Below, in pieces: positions 6,167-11,925 of a stretch of 11,925 nucleotides of DNA. The stretch is taken from assembly GCA_034436045.1 (NCBI GenBank), contig DAOTVZ010000325.1, forward strand, positions 1 through 11,925, written 5' to 3'. Under the pieces are notes generated by a model. That model was not told where the DNA came from, did not search any database, and was given only the letters and a program-made list of their open reading frames with translations. Position numbers and translations under genes: made by a program. Source of the stretch: H111-94 sp034436045 (lineage in GTDB: Bacteria > Chloroflexota > Ktedonobacteria > Ktedonobacterales > Ktedonobacteraceae). Numbering within the stretch: the first letter of the stretch is position 1; each line of letters begins with the position of its first letter.

Positions 6167-8855
6167 TCGTCAATCTTATGACGAAGCTATGCTCTTTGCC
6201 AGGGCGCGTCTCAAAGTTCCTGATCTGGACATCAAACAGGGCACAGTTGAGAAATATCAGGCACAAACAACGCGGGGCACCATTGCAAAACCCTGGGGAA
6301 TGGAAGGGGGCTTTGCCGTTGTCTATAAATTTCGTACCCAGAGTGGTCAACTAAAAGCCTTACGCTGTTTCCGTGTTCCTATGGATAGCGATACACACTA
6401 TCGTTATGAAAAACTTGGGCCGTATTTCCGTTCGCATATACCAGATATTACCATTGATTTCACATATTATGAGCAGGGTATCCTGGTTGACGAAGAGATA
6501 CAGGGTGTGAAGCAAAAGCGTATCTTTCCAGTAATTGTGATGGAATGGGTAGAAGGAATGACATTGCTCGAAAAACTCGATGAACTCTGTAAAAGAGGTG
6601 ATAAGGTGACACTGCACGATATTGCTGAGCAATGGGTATCTATTCTGCAAAAGATGCGTTTTGCTCAAATAGCGCATGGTGATCTGGCGGCACAGAATGT
6701 GATGGTGAGAAACGATGGTCGCCTGGTGCTGGTCGATTATGATGGTGTCTACATCCCAGATTTTGCGCATTTGCGGCCCGTCGTGGCCGGGCAGACAGCA
6801 TATCAGCATAAGGATTTGCAATCGCGTCCTTTCAACGAATACATGGACGATTTCTCGGCGATGGTGATTTATCTTTCTCTACTGGCTCTGCAAGCGCAGC
6901 CGACGCTCTGGAAAAAGTATGTGAGACCAAATACGCAGGCCCAATTGGATGGTAATCTCCTGTTTAGACGAGAAGACCTGGTGAATCCCGACGCCTCAGC
7001 GATCTTCGCCGACCTCGCGCAGATGGGAGACCGGCGTATCCAGGAATTGACCCGCTTCTTAAGGCTCGCCTGCAATGCTCCGGTGCAGACTATACGCCTT
7101 CCCGAAACCATCATTGACCCAGATATACAGGCAAAACAAATGTTGCAACGCCTGGAAGCAGCTATTCAGTCCGATAATGACGAAGAGATCGTTCGTCTAT
7201 GGGTACCGCCTTTAGACCATTATGCCGACGCCCAACAGCATCAGCAGCGGGTGATGCAGGCAAAAGCCTGGCATGCCTTGCGAGCTGCTTTGCAGAGCCG
7301 TAGTTTACGACGCGTTGCGGAGGCATATCAACCACTGCTGGAGCAGAGCGGCAGGCTAACGCACGATGAATGTGAAATGCTGAGGCTGGCGTGTGCCTTC
7401 TGGCAGGCTTATCAGCAGAACGACGATAAGTGCCTGGCAGATGTCTATATGGAATTGCAGCACAGTCCATATGCTGGTCGCCTGATGCTAACACCACAAG
7501 AACAGCAAAGGGCGCAACAGGCTCTGGAACGTAAAGAAGCGCTGGCAACCTTGCGTGCCGCTCTTGCTAACAAGCTGCTGAATCCTATCGTGGCCGCTTA
7601 CACATCTGAGCTCGAAGAATGCCAGCTACTTACTCCTGATGAACTTGCTCAGGTAAAACTGGCAAAAGCGTTTGTCCTGGCTGATTATAGAAACGATGAT
7701 AGCGCCCTGGTAGCTGCATATGATGCCATCAGTATATCGCCGTACTGCACAATGTTACAGTTGACTGCGCAGGAGCAGCAGCGCGTAGAGCGAGCGCGCT
7801 GGCGTGTTGAGGCGCTCGCTGTTTACAAAACTGCTCAGGCCAGCAAGCGCATCACACAAATTGCCTCTGTCGCCCAGGAGCTTGAGCAAAACGGGTTATT
7901 GATGGCATTGACGGCGGCAGAATGTGAGTCGCTCCAACTAGTGTGCGAACTGGTGCAGGCGTATCACAATGAGGATGATGAAGCACTCGTCACGACCTGG
8001 CAGCATATCCAGGAGGCGGGTTTTCAGGCCGCGCTTGAATTGCTACCACAGGAGGAGCAACGGCTCCAACTGGCTCAGCAGCGCAAAACTGCACTGACGC
8101 ACTTTCGTCTGACCTGCAATCGGAGTCAGAAAGCCCATGATATCGTGCAGGCATATTCGCCTTTACTCGATGATAGCGCGAATCTGACCCGACAGGAGCG
8201 AATGAGGTTAGATGCGGCGCGTAGATTCATTGTCATGTGGCAGGCAGTGGTGGACGCGCTGCAAGCCAATCGTGATGATGACGCGATTATGGCAGTATAT
8301 GACGAAGAATTGGCGATGCAGTTCTCAGACTTCACGGAGGAACAACGCAGCCGTCTCGCACTCGTGTTGCTGCACAAAAAGATGAAGCAGGCACTGGCGG
8401 CAAAAGCTTATGGATTAGTCCTTCAGACAGCGCAAGTGATTGAGCGACAGACACGCATGCCGCTCGAAAGCGTGGATGTCAGCCTGGCACGCCGCCGCTT
8501 TATCCACCAGTATGAGCCGCGCAATCTCCAGGTGCTGTTGTCAGGGGACATGGCCATTGCGCGTTGGGACTGGCCAAACGATGAGCTGGTGCAGTATGCG
8601 GTACTGGTCTGGCGTAGCGACCGCTGGCCTCTTCATCCGCAAAAGCCGGACCCCGGTCGTGCGTATCATCGCATCAATCGTCAATCTTACCAGGCTCACG
8701 GGTACTTTCAATTTTCATATGGCAATCAGCGCATGCTCTATGTACAGGTGTATTTCGCTATTTCTGATTATGTATCCTATAAAGATGATTTTGACTGGTT
8801 TTACTCATCTGGTAAAGAAGAGACATCAAGACAGGCGGTAGTAATACCGGCGTGA
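6159..8855 (+). CDS. Atypical protein kinase with helical repeats and beta-rich C-terminus (TerY-P-type kinase)
   Basis: An 898-aa protein. Residues about 40-255 are a divergent kinase: glycine-rich loop around GGFAVVY (50-56), KALRCF where the usual VAIK lysine position reads as Arg69, catalytic loop HGDLAAQN (173-180) and the metal-binding DYDG (193-196) in place of DFG; no APE is seen, but DDFSAMVIY (230-238) matches the helix that follows in this family. HGDL and VDYDG are hallmarks of the kinases found in vWA/PP2C triads. Residues about 330-760 contain about 4.5 copies of a ~92-residue helical repeat also present in the phosphatase. The last ~110 residues (about 785-898) are beta-rich with alternating aromatics (ARWDWP, YVQVYF) and resemble a fibronectin-III-like sandwich by pattern only. 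AAGGAGA lies 8 nt before the ATG, inside the previous gene, with an 8-nt overlap. It likely forms the kinase half of a kinase/phosphatase switch. Confidence 0.88.
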   Translation: MPDRQSYDEAMLFARARLKVPDLDIKQGTVEKYQAQTTRGTIAKPWGMEGGFAVVYKFRTQSGQLKALRCFRVPMDSDTHYRYEKLGPYFRSHIPDITIDFTYYEQGILVDEEIQGVKQKRIFPVIVMEWVEGMTLLEKLDELCKRGDKVTLHDIAEQWVSILQKMRFAQIAHGDLAAQNVMVRNDGRLVLVDYDGVYIPDFAHLRPVVAGQTAYQHKDLQSRPFNEYMDDFSAMVIYLSLLALQAQPTLWKKYVRPNTQAQLDGNLLFRREDLVNPDASAIFADLAQMGDRRIQELTRFLRLACNAPVQTIRLPETIIDPDIQAKQMLQRLEAAIQSDNDEEIVRLWVPPLDHYADAQQHQQRVMQAKAWHALRAALQSRSLRRVAEAYQPLLEQSGRLTHDECEMLRLACAFWQAYQQNDDKCLADVYMELQHSPYAGRLMLTPQEQQRAQQALERKEALATLRAALANKLLNPIVAAYTSELEECQLLTPDELAQVKLAKAFVLADYRNDDSALVAAYDAISISPYCTMLQLTAQEQQRVERARWRVEALAVYKTAQASKRITQIASVAQELEQNGLLMALTAAECESLQLVCELVQAYHNEDDEALVTTWQHIQEAGFQAALELLPQEEQRLQLAQQRKTALTHFRLTCNRSQKAHDIVQAYSPLLDDSANLTRQERMRLDAARRFIVMWQAVVDALQANRDDDAIMAVYDEELAMQFSDFTEEQRSRLALVLLHKKMKQALAAKAYGLVLQTAQVIERQTRMPLESVDVSLARRRFIHQYEPRNLQVLLSGDMAIARWDWPNDELVQYAVLVWRSDRWPLHPQKPDPGRAYHRINRQSYQAHGYFQFSYGNQRMLYVQVYFAISDYVSYKDDFDWFYSSGKEETSRQAVVIPA
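7146..8438 (+). repeat. Coding repeat: ~4.5 copies of a ~92-residue helical unit in the kinase
   Basis: After a degenerate first unit (about 330-410), clear units cover residues 411-501, 502-594, 595-686 and a shorter last one from 687. The landmark turn is QNDDK at 420, RNDDS at 511, NEDDE at 604 and NRDDD at 704, followed by a helix of the L-V-A-A-Y-D-A-I type, SPY in two units, and a polar helix (PQEQQR, AQEQQR, PQEEQR, TEEQRS). Period is 91-101 residues. Such all-helical arrays usually form solenoid binding surfaces. Confidence 0.75.
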
Positions 8856-8874
8856 GTTATGGAGGAAGGAAGTT

Positions 8875-10071
8875 ATGCCTTTTGTAAGCCCTTTCTTGAA
8901 GAAAAAATGCCCTCACTGCTTGAAATATTATCATCCGAGTGATTGTATGATTGTGGCAACCAATGAAATAGATCCAAATAAAAAAATTCTTTACTCTCCA
9001 CCATCACGTGGAACATTTGAATATACATGTTCGCGTTTCTATTTTGGAGTGCTCACCGGGCCTGCCTATGTCTCGAAGGCGGCGCGTCGTCAGTGCCCCC
9101 ATTGTAATGAATTCTTGCCGGAAGAGGGTATGGAGGTTCAGCAAAGCTTTAATATCGCCATTGCGGGTGATACATTTTCTGGCAAAACACATTATATGGT
9201 ATTATTGCTCCACTTGCTGGAGAATGGCGCTTTGACTCAGGCAAGCAATCCAACCATTGCTTCGTGGTTGGATTGTCTTAGCCCGGAGACAGAAACCGAG
9301 TTTAAGCGTGATTTTTCTGACCCTATTCTGCGTGATCGAAAAGATCCACTGGGCACACCAGCGGGAGTTCTCAATCCCTCCGGCTTGATTACCATGAAAC
9401 CGCTTGTCTATCGGCTCACCCTTAGCAGTAAGGACGCTTATATACAGCAAAGCGTGATTCTTACCTTCTACGATATCTCCGGTGAGGATATCGCCGATGA
9501 TACGAAAATTGTGCAGTTTGGGCGCAATATTCTGGAGGCGGACGCCATTATCTACCTGGCCGACCCACACGCCATGCCGCATCTGGTTGATGATTTGCCC
9601 ATGCATTTGAGGCCCGATCCGGCAAAACAAACTGGAAGAACGACGAACAAAGTCCTTACCAGTATATTAAAGCGTTTTGAGCAATATAATAAAATACATC
9701 CAGGCGATGAAATATCTATTCCAACAGCTATTATGATACCTAAGTCAGATTTGCTGAAATATACTATTGCGCCAGCGGAACAACACCGCTATGCCTTTTT
9801 GCATGACGTAGTATACGATGGCAAAGCACACCCACGAGCGATACAAAAGATAAGCGCAGAAGTGCAGGAGCGCCTTTATCATTATCAGGAATACGGGTTG
9901 CTTCAGCAGTGTCAGCGTTTTGCCAATGTGTGCTTTTTTGCTACCTCTGCCACCGGTTGTTCCGCCGATCAGCACGGTCATTATATACATATCAAACCTC
10001 ATCGCTGCCTGGACCCGTTGACCTGGATTTTGTGGCAATTGAATGTGATCGAGGCAGATTCTAATTCGTAG
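8875..10071 (+). CDS. Zinc-ribbon GTPase (P-loop, TRAFAC/Ras-like fold)
   Basis: A 398-aa protein. The N-terminus has two CPHC knuckles (Cys12/15 and Cys74/77) separated by 58 residues with further Cys24 and Cys52, which suggests one or two zinc-binding ribbons. The P-loop is GDTFSGKT (98-105). DISGED (200-205) supplies the DxxG of G3, IPKSD (288-292) is a TKxD-like G4, and ATSAT (356-360) may be G5, so guanine specificity is likely though the G4 Asn is replaced. Long insertions lie between G1 and G3. No membrane segment is seen. GGAGGAAGGA (8861-8870) precedes the ATG; the gap from the kinase gene is 19 nt. The next gene encodes a GAP1-like protein, which is the partner expected for the prokaryotic conflict-associated GTPases (DO-GTPase type); that specific family name is my recollection from layout and was not checked. 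It would be the nucleotide switch of the operon. Confidence 0.85.
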   Translation: MPFVSPFLKKKCPHCLKYYHPSDCMIVATNEIDPNKKILYSPPSRGTFEYTCSRFYFGVLTGPAYVSKAARRQCPHCNEFLPEEGMEVQQSFNIAIAGDTFSGKTHYMVLLLHLLENGALTQASNPTIASWLDCLSPETETEFKRDFSDPILRDRKDPLGTPAGVLNPSGLITMKPLVYRLTLSSKDAYIQQSVILTFYDISGEDIADDTKIVQFGRNILEADAIIYLADPHAMPHLVDDLPMHLRPDPAKQTGRTTNKVLTSILKRFEQYNKIHPGDEISIPTAIMIPKSDLLKYTIAPAEQHRYAFLHDVVYDGKAHPRAIQKISAEVQERLYHYQEYGLLQQCQRFANVCFFATSATGCSADQHGHYIHIKPHRCLDPLTWILWQLNVIEADSNS

Positions 10072-10087
10072 AGCTACAAATATTCAT

Positions 10088-10092
10088 GGAGG
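10088..10092 (+). promoter_or_regulatory. Ribosome binding site deciding a GTG start
   Basis: GGAGG lies 6 nt before GTG at 10099, ideal spacing. The first in-frame ATG (10129, codon 11) has no comparable site, so the GTG start is preferred for the last gene. Confidence 0.75.
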
Positions 10093-10098
10093 TATAAC

Positions 10099-11925
10099 GT
10101 GAGTGATCCCAAGAGTGATAGTGCCGAGATGGCTGTCGAGCAGATCTGCTATACCTGGTCCGTCAACGGTTTGGGGCGCATGAATGTAGGCTATCGCGTG
10201 CGTGCTGTTTCACCAGGTCTACGGGATTTACAAAGTGCTCGCTTCGCACATATAGATAGCTACTTGCGCTATCGGCAACCTGATGGGGTGGCGACCAGTG
10301 AAGCTCCCGTCTGTCTCTCCTTAGCATATAATGGCTATGAACGTATCCTTGTGCGCAAAGTATATCGCGGCGTTGATCTCTCTAATCGCCCCAGCGTCTA
10401 TTTTAGCCATTTGCTTGCCGGTCTGCCTGACGATTTTACTGCTCGCCATGCTATCCGTCTCTGGCACTGTCCACCACTCTGGCGGGAAACCGATGACGAC
10501 TTTGACTCACGTAAAGTGGATCTGGAGGCACTTCCCTACAGCAAATTGCGCGAACTGGTGGATACCTCGTCAGCCACGTTTGATTTTACTCCGCTCTGGC
10601 AGCAATTAGTATTTACCATCCAAGTATTTCTTGCGCAAGGTGTACCACAACACTTCTACGTCTTTGGGCATTCAGACCGTATCGCCGCTCTTCTCTGGGG
10701 TTTGACACATAGCCTGCCATTGGCAATGCTACGGGATTTGACTTTTAGTACCTATGAGTATGATATTGCTAAGTATGAAGCTGTTTTTGTGGGTACACTC
10801 ATGGCTAACGACCTTCCGCCAACCTATTACAATGAGGGCTACCTCACGGTCAATGTCGATACTGGACGCTGCTCTCCCTTCAAAGCGAACGAGGAATTAG
10901 AAAAGTATGCCCGCTATGCCGCTGAGTGCCTGCTCAGAAGAAATACTTTTGAACTGGATAGTCTGGTAGCGGAAGCAGACAAACGAGAAATCGCCTCTAC
11001 CGAAGAATTTATTAACCTCTACAAACGCCGCATAGTGCGCGAACCTCTGAATGAAAGGCAACTGACAACCATTCTACGCCAGCCTGAACACGAGGTAGAA
11101 ACGCTCGGCGAAACGTTCGTGCAGCGCGAATGTGCCCGTATTCTGATCGCAAACCAGGATTACTGGAATAAAATAGGAAAAGAAAAAATAAATAATTTAT
11201 GGTATATAGTTGATGAATTGGGTCAAAAAAGAAAAAATAGTTCTCTTGCAGCCGCTATTACAAATTTTATGGAGGAGGTCGGTAAGAACGTTGCCGATTA
11301 TATGAAAGACTTTATTATACAAGATAACACGGATATGATCCTTCATTGTAGCAATATTATGATTACGCTCGCCCCTGTCAAGCGGAGTCAAAATGTATGG
11401 CTTTACGTACTGACAAAATATCCTCAAAATGAGAGTGACTGGAGCCAGATTAACCGGAAATGGGACATACAAGAATGGGTGCTGAGAGCAGCAGGCAGTA
11501 TACGACCACTTCCACCTGATGAAAGCATAAACCCCTGGTTAGCAGTATCTTCATGGGAGAAATTAAGCAAATTGCTCGCCCTACCGTTACCAGAGAACTG
11601 GCAGAAAAGTTCGGTTTTCTGGCTACTCCGTGAGTATCATGCAAAAGAATTGCCGAAAGAGGCGGTCACTGTCATCGCACGCTATCAGCCAGTAGTTCTC
11701 AATGTGCTGGTAAGTATCCTGCAAAGTATGCCTCACTATACTGAACTGGTCATTCACTGCTTCCAATCTTTAGTGAACCATGATTATAAGGCAAGGAGCA
11801 GTTTGCTTATCCCTTTGTTGAATGCGGTCAAAAATGATAGCCAGCTCATTGATCGCTTCGTGTCGGTGGTCGCTTTCCTTTCTCCTACCCAGTTAAGCGC
11901 AATAGAGATAGATGACGTTTTAGAG
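10099..11925 (+). CDS. GTPase-associated protein, GAP1-N2-like N-terminus (partial, 3' end off window)
   Basis: An open frame of 609 codons that reaches the right edge without a stop. It begins with GTG, 27 nt after the GTPase stop. The N-terminal ~250 residues (VEQICYTWSVNGLG, YRVRAVSPGL, then ERILVRKVYRGVDL, YFSHLLAGLPDDFTARHAI, LRDLTFSTYEYD) fit my recollection of the GTPase-associated protein 1 N-terminal domain type 2, including the VRAxSPGL strand-turn and the FxHLL-LP-DFTARxAI stretch. The rest (about 265-609) is helical with no recognised catalytic motif; it may correspond to the GAP1 middle region or a scaffold of helical hairpins. A Lys/Asn-rich AT-rich patch covers residues about 352-412. 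In this family the protein is encoded next to a GTPase and is thought to bridge it to partners or effectors. An effector domain could still lie in the missing C-terminus. The frame was translated by hand from the nucleotide sequence. Confidence 0.8.
   Translation, partial: MSDPKSDSAEMAVEQICYTWSVNGLGRMNVGYRVRAVSPGLRDLQSARFAHIDSYLRYRQPDGVATSEAPVCLSLAYNGYERILVRKVYRGVDLSNRPSVYFSHLLAGLPDDFTARHAIRLWHCPPLWRETDDDFDSRKVDLEALPYSKLRELVDTSSATFDFTPLWQQLVFTIQVFLAQGVPQHFYVFGHSDRIAALLWGLTHSLPLAMLRDLTFSTYEYDIAKYEAVFVGTLMANDLPPTYYNEGYLTVNVDTGRCSPFKANEELEKYARYAAECLLRRNTFELDSLVAEADKREIASTEEFINLYKRRIVREPLNERQLTTILRQPEHEVETLGETFVQRECARILIANQDYWNKIGKEKINNLWYIVDELGQKRKNSSLAAAITNFMEEVGKNVADYMKDFIIQDNTDMILHCSNIMITLAPVKRSQNVWLYVLTKYPQNESDWSQINRKWDIQEWVLRAAGSIRPLPPDESINPWLAVSSWEKLSKLLALPLPENWQKSSVFWLLREYHAKELPKEAVTVIARYQPVVLNVLVSILQSMPHYTELVIHCFQSLVNHDYKARSSLLIPLLNAVKNDSQLIDRFVSVVAFLSPTQLSAIEIDDVLE

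Noticed and set aside
6360..6821. 153-codon minus-strand frame inside the atypical kinase
   Set aside because: It is antisense to the catalytic motifs of the kinase, rich in Cys/His/Ile without any domain pattern, and has no promoter or ribosome binding site.
1..11925. CRISPR arrays, tRNA or rRNA genes, insertion sequences, transposase or integrase genes, attachment sites
   Set aside because: No regularly spaced DNA repeats, cloverleaf-like segments, terminal inverted repeats or recombinase motifs were seen; the only repeats are short regulatory ones and protein-level helical repeats.

Overview
The window looks like an accessory or signalling region from a high-gene-content, moderate-GC bacterium, most likely a Ktedonobacteria-type Chloroflexota. 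This is inferred mainly from the style of the membrane-anchored Ser/Thr kinase (GERFGDYELTRLLGKGGFAEVYLAEN, a wording common in that class, split here by eye), from the abundance of Hanks-type kinases, and from the large multi-gene signalling cassette. No rRNA, tRNA or marker gene is present to prove it.

Layout. Positions 1-722 (minus strand) hold the first 240 codons of a TIM-barrel sugar phosphate isomerase/epimerase that runs off the left edge; it appears unrelated metabolic context. Positions 876-2258 (minus) encode a Hanks-type Ser/Thr kinase with a cytoplasmic catalytic domain, a Pro-rich linker and about four C-terminal membrane segments. A ~300-bp divergent intergenic region follows. 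It carries two face-away promoters, each with a perfect TTGACA box and a 17-bp spacer, plus an imperfect palindrome abutting the rightward -35 box and a 9-bp direct repeat around the first ribosome binding site.

From 2561 to the right edge there is one tightly packed plus-strand operon of five genes: (1) a stand-alone vWA protein with an intact MIDAS; (2) an 892-aa PP2C-like phosphatase with a long helical C-terminal tail; (3) an 898-aa protein with an atypical kinase domain (HGDL/DYDG motifs) followed by the same helical repeat and a beta-rich C-terminal domain; (4) a zinc-ribbon GTPase; (5) a GTPase-associated protein whose N-terminus resembles the GAP1-N2 family, cut by the window edge. 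Gaps are 45, -8 (overlap), 19 and 27 nt.

How they may work together: vWA + PP2C + atypical kinase is the composition of the TerY-P type triad known from tellurite/stress-type and conflict-type loci. GTPase + GAP1-like protein is the composition of GTPase-centred systems predicted by comparative genomics to act in NTP-dependent biological conflict. Here the two sets are fused into one transcription unit. The kinase and phosphatase share a ~92-residue helical repeat, which suggests that both dock on each other or on one common scaffold. This suggests a phospho-switch controlling a GTPase. No recognisable effector (nuclease, protease, pore) is visible in the window; if there is one, it would lie beyond the right edge or in the unseen C-terminus of the last protein.
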